NCBI RefSeq assembly: GCF_001425235.1
Contig: NZ_LMEA01000014.1
Coordinates: 177,195-232,930, forward strand
Source: Devosia sp. Root413D1
GTDB lineage: Bacteria; Pseudomonadota; Alphaproteobacteria; Rhizobiales; Devosiaceae
Direction of reading: 5' to 3'
Length of the DNA: 55,736 nucleotides
Below the pieces are notes generated by a model. The model was not told the DNA's origin. It did no database searches and saw only the letters and a list, made by a program, of their open reading frames with translations. Positions 43,987-52,180 of the stretch are shown one piece after another; the stretch's first letter is position 1, and each line of letters opens with the position of its first letter. Both the position numbers and the translations under genes were made by a program.

Positions 43987-44395
43987 TGTCGCCAAGCTCG
44001 ACCCTACTGTAGGCTGCTTTCACGGTGACCTGATGCCTGATCTCGACCTTGAACCACACCAATATCGCCGCAAGGCCACCTATCGCTTGCGTGACATGAG
44101 TTGGCTGGTGAAGCTCGCTGTTCCGCTCGGCATCCTGGCCCCGTTCCTGGCGGCAGGGGTGCTGTCATTCTTCCCACCCGTCCCGCAGTGGGTTGCCTGG
44201 GGGGTGGTGCTGGCCCCTTGCATCGTCCTGATCGTCCTGCACGAAGCCCTGGACGGAACCCGCATCAAGCGTGCAACTGAAACAGGGGGTCAGGTTCCGG
44301 CTGAGTTAGGCGCATCCAAGGTGGCAGGAACGGCTGAGGATGTGTCGCGCGATCAACTTCCGAAGACGCATGAGGATCGTACCTTACCCCGATAG
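43979..44395 (+). CDS. Small membrane protein, opposite-strand phage gene 4
   Basis: 138 residues with two membrane segments (about 42-61 and 66-85) and a polar C-terminal tail. An alternative ATG at 44033 gives 120 residues (MPDLDLEPHQYRRKA). Its last ~43 codons overlap, antisense, the last codons of the 696-residue ejection-type gene (131 bases). No recognised family. Confidence 0.6.
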   Translation: MLDVAKLDPTVGCFHGDLMPDLDLEPHQYRRKATYRLRDMSWLVKLAVPLGILAPFLAAGVLSFFPPVPQWVAWGVVLAPCIVLIVLHEALDGTRIKRATETGGQVPAELGASKVAGTAEDVSRDQLPKTHEDRTLPR

Positions 44396-46355
44396 AGCCT
44401 AGCGCTCTGGCGAGATCGTTGTCGACCTGGGGTTGCGCCACGCCCTGCACCATCTGTTGCGCGAGTCTGCGAAGATCCATGTCATTTTCGCGCTCGGCTG
44501 TAATTGCAGCGACTCTGGCTGCAAGGCTAGGGGCATGAAGCAGGGCGTCCGACATCGGCTTGGGGGGCAGTTTGTTGGCGATCGCTGCTCGCGCCTCGGC
44601 CTCGCGAGTGACCCTGCTAAAGATCGGCACCGCTGCTGCGGCCAATATACCCGGCACCTCTGGCGCAATACCTGCTATCTCACCCCCGAACTTGGCTCCC
44701 ACGAGGCCGCTGATGACGGCCGCCGTCACATCTCTGACCGTGTCGCCAAGCCCAAAAAACGAGCGAGAGGGGTTCCGCGCCTCGAGTGGTAGAACTGTTC
44801 GTTTCAAGACCGCCGAAAGTGCCTTCATCCGGTTGCGCTCTTCCTCGCTGAAGAGGGTGCTCGCCAAAGAAGAGTCCTTGTTCGCGAGGAAGTCGTCGAG
44901 GCGCTTCGTTAGCACCGCTGGGACTCTCGCTTCGCCGGTCGCAGGGTCATGAACCAGCTTGTTCCAAGCAGAGGCGCGAACGGATTTCCATTCCTCGCTG
45001 GCGGGTCCGAGCACCGCCTTCAGGCGTCTGGCCACGTCCGTGGCGGCGAGGTTCGGTGATACCATGTCGGCGCCGTAGAGCCAGTTCGCGACCTGCTCGG
45101 CTGATGCGTTGCCTTGCTGCATCTTGGCGATTGTTGCCCCGGCAGCATCACCACCCTTGGGATTGGTGATGCTGAGATACCGAACCGACTCCGCCCTGGC
45201 GGCGTTGAGCGCCTCCAGCGCCGCCTCGTCGCCACTGAACAGTTGTTGGTCGAGCGCGTCGCTCAGCCAGTCGTCAAAGGCCTGCTTCACGCCACGAGTG
45301 GCGGTGATATCATCAGGGCCGGTTCCCGAAAGCCCAGCCAGCTTCCGCCGAACCTTCTCGAGTTCTGACCACGACAGGGGGGAACGACGGCCAGAGGGGA
45401 CAAGCGTCGCGCCCTCGATCTCCCGGAGCGCAGTGGCCGCTGCGGGCGTAAGGGTATCGTCAACCACCACGCCCGAGAGGCGTTGCTTGACGAAGCCAGG
45501 TAGCGCCTTCACTGCGGCGAGTCGGACCTTAAGCTTGCCATCCTGCGCGACCTCGAAGAAGGCGTCGGCATCTTCTTTCGCCAACTTGGTCTTGTTCTGC
45601 AACCCAATGGTAACCGTGCCAGACAGATCATCGGCGGAGCCGCCAAACTCCTTGCCTATTGTGCCTGTCGCGGCGCCGATCGCCTCAGTCTGACGATCGT
45701 CGAACGTCCGCATTAGAGGCTGTGAAGCATCGGCTTGTCGTAGCAGCTGCTCGGACCGCAACTGGTGCAGGTCGCCTGATGCTTGCCCCGACGTCAAAGG
45801 AATGCCGAAGCCGTCGGCTTCCAGGGTCGCGGCTTCCTGCCGTAGACGCGGCAGCCGGCCGGGACCGAGCTTCGGCATTGGGCCTGTGACGCCCAACGTT
45901 GCGAGGTTGAAGACGCGCCCCGCCAACTCGGGCGAATAGGAGTAAGGCGTGCCGAGATCGCCATACATTCCGTCCGCTACGTCGCGGGGTAGCGTAACTG
46001 CGTCGACGATCCCCTCGATCATTCCGGGGACTATCTTGGGTATGGCCGGCCTGTACTCGCCTGTCTTCGTGTTCCGTTCGAAAGGATAGAGCGAGCGGAT
46101 CATGTCCGTGATGCCCGGCGGAATAGCCAACGGACCAACGCTGAGCAGCTCCCCCGCACCCGGGGTCTCCCACCCTGGCACGAGCGTTGCGCCTGCAGGC
46201 AACATCTCCTCTAGTGACAGCTTCGGCAGGGGCCTGCCCGCCTTCGACTGTTCGATCGCCCAATCAAGGTAGCCCTGCGTGCCAGTCTTCAATCCCGCCG
46301 GTGGCACCGCTGGCTCTGCGACATGGGGCCCGTAGTTCTCCCAAGGACCAGCCAT
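44265..46355 (-). CDS. Phage DNA-ejection-type virion protein, 696 residues
   Basis: Long alanine-rich protein with mid-region glycine-rich hydrophobic helices (about 540-590) and the motif GFGIPLTSGQASGDLHQLRSEQ near residue 180. That motif is shared in kind with the 602-residue protein at 52181 (REGIDLSAGQQTGH). Layout, length and position between a gp7-like gene and tail fibres fit podovirus internal or DNA-ejection proteins. The start overlaps the preceding stop by one base. Four plus-strand small membrane-protein genes face its 3' end; the last overlaps it by 131 bases. Confidence 0.75.
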   Translation of the reverse strand: MAGPWENYGPHVAEPAVPPAGLKTGTQGYLDWAIEQSKAGRPLPKLSLEEMLPAGATLVPGWETPGAGELLSVGPLAIPPGITDMIRSLYPFERNTKTGEYRPAIPKIVPGMIEGIVDAVTLPRDVADGMYGDLGTPYSYSPELAGRVFNLATLGVTGPMPKLGPGRLPRLRQEAATLEADGFGIPLTSGQASGDLHQLRSEQLLRQADASQPLMRTFDDRQTEAIGAATGTIGKEFGGSADDLSGTVTIGLQNKTKLAKEDADAFFEVAQDGKLKVRLAAVKALPGFVKQRLSGVVVDDTLTPAAATALREIEGATLVPSGRRSPLSWSELEKVRRKLAGLSGTGPDDITATRGVKQAFDDWLSDALDQQLFSGDEAALEALNAARAESVRYLSITNPKGGDAAGATIAKMQQGNASAEQVANWLYGADMVSPNLAATDVARRLKAVLGPASEEWKSVRASAWNKLVHDPATGEARVPAVLTKRLDDFLANKDSSLASTLFSEEERNRMKALSAVLKRTVLPLEARNPSRSFFGLGDTVRDVTAAVISGLVGAKFGGEIAGIAPEVPGILAAAAVPIFSRVTREAEARAAIANKLPPKPMSDALLHAPSLAARVAAITAERENDMDLRRLAQQMVQGVAQPQVDNDLARALGSIGVRYDPHASSEVDRATHPQPFLPPWMRLTQPEPDPLFQLHA

Positions 46356-46825
46356 CAGAGTTTCTCCCAGTTGTCAGAATTGGATGGATCGCCGCCGGTA
46401 TAGCGGTAGCCACCTTCGATCGTGCCAATGCCGGGCCGGGCCGGCGGCGTCGGCCGCGCTTCGCGCGGCAGGGGGTGGGGTGCGTAGGGAGAGGTCGATG
46501 CGGTGGGCCGCGGCGTCATGGGCGTCCCTCCGAGCTGACCCGGCGACGCATAGGCATCGGCCCGACGCTGTGTCGCCTCCTGCACCTGCTGCAACGCGAA
46601 CGGCCGCGTCTGCGGATTGGCGAACAGGGCGCGCAACTGATCAGGCGGTATGGTGAGGCCGAACTCCGACAGTGGGGCCGCGGCATTCGCGAACTGCTGC
46701 GGCGCCTCGCGCTCGTAGCGATCGGCTTTGCCCTGGGCGACGCCCTGGTCCCACAGGTCGAGCAGGTCGGTGGGCTTGGTCTGCGAGGGCTGCGGAATGA
46801 CATAGCTGGGGTAGTTCAGCGCCAT
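46355..46825 (-). CDS. Phage virion-associated protein, 156 residues
   Basis: Proline- and alanine-rich, low-complexity second half (about 90-140). No membrane segment. A strong ribosome site (GAGGAG) precedes the ATG. Its stop overlaps the ejection-protein ATG by one base. Position suggests a small structural or assembly protein; no family recognised. Confidence 0.65.
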   Translation of the reverse strand: MALNYPSYVIPQPSQTKPTDLLDLWDQGVAQGKADRYEREAPQQFANAAAPLSEFGLTIPPDQLRALFANPQTRPFALQQVQEATQRRADAYASPGQLGGTPMTPRPTASTSPYAPHPLPREARPTPPARPGIGTIEGGYRYTGGDPSNSDNWEKL

Positions 46826-46836
46826 CTTCGGGCTCC

Positions 46837-47523
46837 TCAGAAGCTTGCGGGCATTTTCGTGGTGGGGTTGACGGAGTTGCCGCCGAAGCCGCCATAGCCG
46901 CCGAACGATCCGCCGCCGAAGGCGCGGCCGGCGATGCCGGCGACGGCGCCCAGCGCATCGAGCATGGCGCCCTGGCCGGCTTCCTTGCCGGCGGCGACCT
47001 GGTTGTTGGCGCCCATGTAATTGGTGGCGAGGCCGCTCTCGAAATCGAGGCCGAGGCCGCGGGCGGTGACGTCGTTGGCGACGCCCTGGCCGTACATGTT
47101 GTTGTAGCCCGAAAGCCCGTTCATCCAGTTGCCCCAGGCCTGGTCGGCATAGCCGGTGGCGTAGCGCATCAGGTCGAGATCGGTATTGCCGCTATCGAGC
47201 CGGCCCATGGCCGAGCCCTTGCGCGCCACCGCATCGAGCCCCTGGTCGAGCGCGAACTGGTAGCCGGGCGCCGCGCGGAACGAGTCCTGCGCCCGGGTAA
47301 TGCCTTCGGCGCCGTTGAGGCCCATGGCATCGGAGTAGAGTCCAGCGCCGAGCTTGCCGAGATCGAGGTAATCGCCGGTGACCCCCTGGATCCCCTCGAT
47401 GATCGGCCGGCCGGTATTGCCCATCTGGTCGATGACGCCGCGGTTCTGCTCGGCGGCCTTCTGCGTGGCCTTGCCCTTGTTGAGGCCCAGCCAGTCGCCG
47501 ATGGTTTCGAAAATGTCAGCCAT
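46837..47523 (-). CDS. Phage virion / ejection-complex protein, 228 residues
   Basis: N-terminal FETIGDWLGLNKGKATQKAA and central PGYQFALDQGLDAVARKGSAMG followed by LMRYATGYADQAWGNWMNGL are typical of a small virion protein found next to ejection genes in many podoviruses. The C-terminus is glycine- and asparagine-rich with a short hydrophobic stretch. AGGAG precedes the ATG. A short piece of its 3' end survives in duplicate at 54068-54102. Confidence 0.7.
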   Translation of the reverse strand: MADIFETIGDWLGLNKGKATQKAAEQNRGVIDQMGNTGRPIIEGIQGVTGDYLDLGKLGAGLYSDAMGLNGAEGITRAQDSFRAAPGYQFALDQGLDAVARKGSAMGRLDSGNTDLDLMRYATGYADQAWGNWMNGLSGYNNMYGQGVANDVTARGLGLDFESGLATNYMGANNQVAAGKEAGQGAMLDALGAVAGIAGRAFGGGSFGGYGGFGGNSVNPTTKMPASF

Positions 47524-47532
47524 TTGAGGCTC

Positions 47533-47910
47533 CTATTTGTAAACGCGGGCGGTGAGCTTGCCGCTGCCATAGTCGAGCGGCACGCCGGTTTCGTTCTGGA
47601 AGCGGACGGAAACGGTGTTCGGGGCGCTCACCCAGGCGGTGATGGTGATGCCTGATGTGGCCAGCGAGAACGCTGCCGTGGCGAAATCGCCCAGCGCCGC
47701 GCCCGGCACCGTCACGTCGGTGGTGGCGCCGGCGCCATCGGCGAGCACCGGCGGATCGTAAGTTGCGCTGGCTTCGAGCGGGGTCAGCTCGGCAAGTTTT
47801 GTCGCCAGCTGGTTCAGCCAGTCATACCAGGGCTTGGCGATCGCGCCGTCGGCGTCGACCAGCCGGGCGCTCGGATGCGGGATCGGCCTGAGACTGTCCG
47901 GCGTGCTCAC
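47533..47910 (-). CDS. Phage hypothetical structural protein, 125 residues
   Basis: Begins with a polar segment (SARLVDADGAIAKPWYDWLN) and continues as beta-rich sequence. The GTG start overlaps the gp10-like stop by four bases (GTGA). No recognised family. Tightly coupled to the gp10-like gene, so likely a tail component. Confidence 0.6.
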   Translation of the reverse strand: MSTPDSLRPIPHPSARLVDADGAIAKPWYDWLNQLATKLAELTPLEASATYDPPVLADGAGATTDVTVPGAALGDFATAAFSLATSGITITAWVSAPNTVSVRFQNETGVPLDYGSGKLTARVYK

Positions 47911-49325
47911 GCGGCGCGCTCCTCGATATCCATGGCGCCGCCGAAAAACGCGATCTCGATGGGGTCGGAGATGGTCATCTCCCAGATCCGGCCCTTGCGG
48001 CCGGTCAGCCCGGCATTGTTGATGTCGATGGGCAGGTCTTCGCCTTGGGTGCCGAGCTTCCGGGTCAAGGGGTTCCCCCAGCTGCGGCCGCCATCGTCGG
48101 ACCAGCGGATCCGCACCACCGGGTCGGTTTCGATCGGCGAAATGCCGGCGTCGATGCCGATGCCGGTTTCGAAATCGAAGCTCGCTTTATGGATCACGGC
48201 GCGGCCAGGGAAGCGATGCGCCTGGTTGGAGCGCAGCGTCCAGACCAGCGGGTTCGCGCCATCGCGCCGCGCCGCCGAGTTCAGCTCGAACGCCTTGCCG
48301 CTCTCGAGGTCGAAGGTGAACCACTTGCTCCAGGCGGCGACGCCATAGCGGCAGCGCCAATCGCTAAAACCATAGCTCTGCCGCTCGTGCCAGCTGCCGG
48401 TCGAAACGTCATAGACCCAGGTCCAGCCCGGTCCGCTCAGCACCCAATAGGCGTGGCCCGCCGCCTGGTAGACCCAGGCGATCAGCTCGGCGGGGTTCGT
48501 CACCGCCTCGATCAGCCGGTTGAGGTCGGGCCCCGAAATCGGCGTGGGGTCATACCCCTGCAGCCGGCGCACCGTATTGTCGTTGGCGACGAAGATCACC
48601 GTATCGGCAAAGCCCGGCTCGAACCCGGCCACCGCATAGGGGGCCTTGAGCCCAATCGGCACCACCACAGAGCGGTTGAAGGCGAAGCCGGTGGGGTTGC
48701 CGGCATTGGCATAGAACTCAAGCGATGCCGTCCCCATCAGGATCAGGTCGCTGCCCGAGGCGATGGCGCGATAGAGCCCGTCGGGGTCGGCCTCGGCGGT
48801 GGTCCGGTCGACCGAGGCGAAACCCGTGTCGTTGAGCCCCGACTGGTAGGCGAGCCCGTTCTCGGCGGTGACGATGAAATAGCCATCGACCCAGCAGATC
48901 GAGTTGACCGAGGGCAGGTCGCCATCGCTGAACACGGCGACAGAGGCACCGGAGATGTTGATGGAGGACATACCGCCGGAGTGAGCAATCAGCACATCGG
49001 GCACCGGTGCCTTCATGTTGCGCGCCATGGTGACGGGGCCGGCGCCGCCCACTGTGCCGGTGAGCTCGGTCACCCCATAGCTCGAGGTGATCGAATAGAC
49101 CCGGTTGCCGGAAACCACATAGAGCACCGAGCCCACCAGCAGCGCGCCGCGAACGGCGGTCTGCGTGGTGGTGAAGCGGGCGATCAGCCCGGCGACGCGG
49201 CGCCAGACGATCTCGCTGCGCGAGCCCGCTGGGGCCCGCTCGGCGATGGCATTGATCAGCCGGCCGCCGGTTTCGGTGGGGTTCACGCCCGGCGCGGTGC
49301 CGGTAGGCCAGGTGATCGGGGGCAT
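47907..49325 (-). CDS. P22 gp10-like packaged-DNA stabilisation / tail hub protein
   Basis: 472 residues. Opening segment GGRLINAIAERAP and VWRRVAGLIARF, then WVDGYFIVTAENGLAYQSGL, SGSDLILMGTASLEFYANAG and GFADTVIFVANDNTVRRLQG follow the pattern of the phage stabilisation family. The protein caps the portal after packaging. No ribosome site precedes its ATG, and upstream sequence matches the last codons of the gp4-like gene at 54122, suggesting it was once translationally coupled to gp4. Confidence 0.85.
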   Translation of the reverse strand: MPPITWPTGTAPGVNPTETGGRLINAIAERAPAGSRSEIVWRRVAGLIARFTTTQTAVRGALLVGSVLYVVSGNRVYSITSSYGVTELTGTVGGAGPVTMARNMKAPVPDVLIAHSGGMSSINISGASVAVFSDGDLPSVNSICWVDGYFIVTAENGLAYQSGLNDTGFASVDRTTAEADPDGLYRAIASGSDLILMGTASLEFYANAGNPTGFAFNRSVVVPIGLKAPYAVAGFEPGFADTVIFVANDNTVRRLQGYDPTPISGPDLNRLIEAVTNPAELIAWVYQAAGHAYWVLSGPGWTWVYDVSTGSWHERQSYGFSDWRCRYGVAAWSKWFTFDLESGKAFELNSAARRDGANPLVWTLRSNQAHRFPGRAVIHKASFDFETGIGIDAGISPIETDPVVRIRWSDDGGRSWGNPLTRKLGTQGEDLPIDINNAGLTGRKGRIWEMTISDPIEIAFFGGAMDIEERAA

Positions 49326-49340
49326 CGGAAATACTCGATT
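49300..49340. repeat. Direct repeat left copy (gp4/gp10 junction)
   Basis: 41 bases nearly identical to 54098-54137 (about 37 of 41 positions match, one gap). They cover the last codons of the gp4-like gene and the first codons of the gp10-like gene. The two copies bound the 4.8-kb block that holds the extra ejection genes. Confidence 0.8.
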
Positions 49341-49526
49341 GGGGGCGGGTTGGGTGAGTCACGGGCGGCATGCTGCGCGCTTCGGCAAGGGCCAGTGGTT
49401 TCGTTCAGCGCTCAGCGTGCCGTCGGCATCGGTGGCCCACCGCGTCGAGGTGGCGGTGCCATGGAGAACGACCTGTCGCCGATGCCGACGCCACGCGCGA
49501 GCCAGGCAGGGATAGGAATCGTGCCC

Positions 49527-49784
49527 ATGGCAAGCAAGCGACCTACCGACATCAACCTTGACACGACCGACTACAGGGTCCGCGGTGAGGACGGGAAGTA
49601 CCGCATGCGACCTGATCGCGGGCTGAACCGCATCATGTCGATTGTGGCGCTTGCGGCCTTGGCGCTGTTCTATTTCGGGTTTCTGACCGACATCTTGGAG
49701 TGGCAGGTCTACTTGGTGATTGTCGCGTTCGGGTTCATGGCCGGCGGAACGTTCACTATGAGTCTGAAGCACCTCGACTGGTGA
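49527..49784 (+). CDS. Small membrane protein, opposite-strand phage gene 5
   Basis: 85 residues: a charged N-terminus (about 1-35), then two membrane segments (about 37-53 and 60-77) and a short tail. AGGGATAGGAA precedes the ATG. Its TGA stop abuts the reverse-strand stop of the ejection remnant at 49785, so the hexamer TGATCA closes both genes. Confidence 0.7.
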   Translation: MASKRPTDINLDTTDYRVRGEDGKYRMRPDRGLNRIMSIVALAALALFYFGFLTDILEWQVYLVIVAFGFMAGGTFTMSLKHLDW

Positions 49785-50003
49785 TCACTGCCCGCCGATC
49801 TCAAGCCATTGAGGCTGCGACAATGCCGCCGCAACGCCCGGCGCCAGTAGGCCCTGGCGACTGGCAAGCGCCCGCGCCGCGATCAACTGGTCGACGTAGG
49901 CCGGTGATGGCCGATTCATCAGCGCCGCGGCAATACGAGCATTGACGGCTTCTGGCCGCATGCGGGCCGCAGTGTTCGTCGCCGTATCGATGGTCGTGTT
50001 CAT
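49785..50003 (-). pseudogene. C-terminal remnant of an ejection-type protein
   Basis: Carries the segment MRPEAVNARIAAALMNRPSP and DQLIAARALASRQ, nearly the same as the remnant at 51459-51770. Upstream, other frames up to about 50230 still encode ejection-like sequence (for example DPSTTESMLWSLMKSDYG), showing frameshift decay. No proper start. Neighbour on its 3' side is the small membrane protein at 49527. Confidence 0.7.
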
Positions 50004-50284
50004 TTGGTGTGTCGTCCGCTTCTTCGCGGTGATCTGATGCCTGCAAGGCCGCTTCGCCGTAATCTGACTTCATTAGCGACCACAGCATGCTCTCCGTTGT
50101 CGACGGATCGAGACCGACTTCGGCGGACCGGCCCTTGAACGCGTCGTCAGGACCTTGAAGTCGTTGGCCGCCGTGCCGATGGTCGAAGCTGCTCGGCCTG
50201 GCAGTAGGGGGACCGCAAGCATCTTGCGGCGCTGAGGACCTGTGGCCATATTGCCGATCGCTTCGACATGGATATGTTCTCACG

Positions 50285-50497
50285 ATGTCCCGCACAGACA
50301 AGCTTATGCGCCAACAAGAGATCTTTGATCGCATGTCCGAGGGCGACAAGACGCGCTTGGTCATGAGGCAGAACAATCGGGAGGTGCTCTTTGAGTTGCG
50401 GTACATTCGATGGGTTCTGATCGTCATCGCCTGGGCCGCATTTTTCGCCCTTGGCAAGGCGTGGCCTGATTGGTGGCACTTGCCATGGTGGCCCTAG
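50285..50497 (+). CDS. Small membrane protein, opposite-strand phage gene 6
   Basis: 70 residues: an N-terminal polar helix (about 1-38), one membrane segment (about 40-58) and a tryptophan-rich end (WPDWWHLPWWP). No strong ribosome site before the ATG. Lies convergent with the 261-residue ejection fragment at 50622. No recognised family. Confidence 0.6.
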   Translation: MSRTDKLMRQQEIFDRMSEGDKTRLVMRQNNREVLFELRYIRWVLIVIAWAAFFALGKAWPDWWHLPWWP

Positions 50498-50621
50498 TAA
50501 CTCGATCAAGTCCAAAGACACGACCCCTCCGGCTGGAGCATGCTGTTCCGCCGGACGGGGTGGCGTGGGTAAATCGGTCCAGGGCCCCGGGACGCGAGCC
50601 TCTGACGGATCGCATCGAGGC

Positions 50622-51407
50622 CTACGGCGCTGGTGCCTCCAATGGCGATTGCCCTGCTTCGAGACTTGCTCCGCGCCGCAGCCATGCGATCAGAGCCAAC
50701 TCCTCTGCAGTGAGTTGCTTGCGCGGTACGGCCACGCCGCCGTTCCTTGCGATCAACGCTGCCGATTCAGCGGCGTTCTTGGTCAAGGTATTTGCGGTGA
50801 CGCGACTGCCGATCCCCGCCGCGCCCAGCGCGATGGCAGTCGACCCGGCAAGCGTGGGTTCGTCTGCAACCATGCCAAGGGCCATGGCAGGGACTGCACC
50901 GGGAGGAGCAATCCGCCCAATGCCGCGCAGTACATTTGCGATGGGCGTGCCGTCGGCAACCTTATTGATGGCATCGATCTCGGCCTCGGTTAGCCCCCTA
51001 AGCTCGCCTCTTTTGATCTGGTGCTGCAGGGCCCTGAATTGGATGCGCAAGGCGTCCGCGAAGGCGGTGCCACCAGGCTCGTTGGCCTTTTCGGCCGCAG
51101 TTTCAATCGCGGTTTCGATGCGCTCGCCCTTCGCGGCACTGTGACTATGTGCGTTGCCCGTCTTCAGAGTCTCGGCCAGCGCGTCCGTGAACGTGTCGAA
51201 CTCTTCGAGCATCTGGGTGGCGATGTGGCGTTCGGCGGGGTCGCTGCTTTTCGCAATGTCGGTGAGCCTGGTCCGCAGTGCCTTTATCTGCATGACGCTC
51301 ATCTTTCGGCCCGCGAGGTCGTCGAAGGACTTGATGATCTGCACGATGGGCGTACGCGAGGCGTCCAGCCGGCCTTTACGTGAGATCAGCCCATTGGATT
51401 GCGCCAC
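50622..51407 (-). pseudogene. 5'-truncated ejection-type protein, 261 residues
   Basis: Reads like the C-terminal third of an ejection-type protein: VAQSNGLISRKGRLDASRTP, a helical middle, then a hydrophobic glycine-rich part near residue 165 (PPGAVPAMALGMVADEPTLAG) and a variable tail. In-frame sequence continues upstream of 51407 as coding-like sequence until a TGA near 51460, with no start, so the N-terminal two thirds are missing. It might still be expressed from the GTG at 51407. Confidence 0.65.
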
Positions 51408-51442
51408 GTCGCGGATCGTGGCCGCGAGGCTTGCGGTTTGCG

Positions 51443-51562
51443 ATGACCCTCTACCTGTTCAGAGATGGGTTCTCGGCTGAGGGTCGGGTGATTGCGGGTG
51501 CGCTGTTTGGCGGCGGCTTGGGCGTGTCCCTCGCAATGTGGCTTCGTAACGTGAGGGGGTAG
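51443..51562 (+). CDS. Possible small membrane protein, opposite-strand phage gene 7
   Basis: 39 residues with one membrane segment (about 15-33: VIAGALFGGGLGVSLAMW). GAGG lies about 13 bases upstream. It overlaps the remnant at 51459 antisense. Same position pattern as the other small plus-strand genes, but the short length makes it uncertain. Confidence 0.4.
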   Translation: MTLYLFRDGFSAEGRVIAGALFGGGLGVSLAMWLRNVRG

Positions 51563-51770
51563 CTGTCCGCGCTGCCGCGACGCCGCCCGGCGGGAGAAGG
51601 CTCTTGCGGTTGGCGAGAGCCCGCGCCGCGATCAACTGGTCGATATAGGCCGGTGTTGGCCGGTTCATCTGCGTCGCAGCGATACGAGTACTCACAGCTT
51701 CGGGCCGCATGCTGGCTGCAGTTTTCGCCGCTGTTCGCGGGATCGCGGTGAACAGGCTCGATAGAGGTCG
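51459..51770 (-). pseudogene. C-terminal remnant of an ejection-type protein (second)
   Basis: Open from just after an in-frame TAG (51771-51773) to its stop at 51459. Contains FTAIPRTAAKTAASMRPEAV and DQLIAARALANRK, closely matching the remnant at 49785-50003 at DNA level. The tail is different. No start and no ribosome site. Confidence 0.65.
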
Positions 51771-51956
51771 CTAGATTGCGCGGGGAAACGTCGGGTTGAC
51801 CGGGAAGATGGGAAGCGGTTTCGCTGTTCCCCAGCGCGTTGTTGAAGGACTTACCGAACCAGAGCGCTCCACCATCCAGTGGGACGACGAGCGCGAGGCA
51901 TTGCTGCCCCGAAGACGCACCCGTATCGTTGGCGATGCAACGACGGGAGCGATACA

Positions 51957-52133
51957 GTGCAACTTCAGGAGTTTTTCTATTCCATACTCGGCGTGTTTGG
52001 AATCACCAACCCGATCGCGCTGAACGTGGCGGTCGGGGTGTTCTTCGGCATAGTTGCCAGCGGACTCTTTTACCACTTCGTCGTCCGTCCATTGCAGTCG
52101 CTGGTGAAACTCATCTTTGAGCGATCGATGTAG
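51957..52133 (+). CDS. Small membrane protein, opposite-strand phage gene 8
   Basis: 58 residues with membrane segments at about 17-45 and near 45-55. Paralogue of the small protein at 43094 (shared LQ, LGI/FGI, NP/DP and AL.V.VGV pattern). The GTG start at 51957 has GGGAG about eight bases upstream. It ends 47 bases before the convergent stop of the 602-residue ejection-type gene. Confidence 0.65.
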   Translation: MQLQEFFYSILGVFGITNPIALNVAVGVFFGIVASGLFYHFVVRPLQSLVKLIFERSM

Positions 52134-52180
52134 CGGCGACCGGTCATGGAACGCCCGTATTCTCACCGCGGACGGCAACC

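Noticed and set aside
48045-49526. Long plus-strand frame opposite the gp10-like gene
   Set aside because: Only the last 85 codons (49527-49784) have a ribosome site and a sensible membrane protein; the rest is a shadow of the gp10-like gene.
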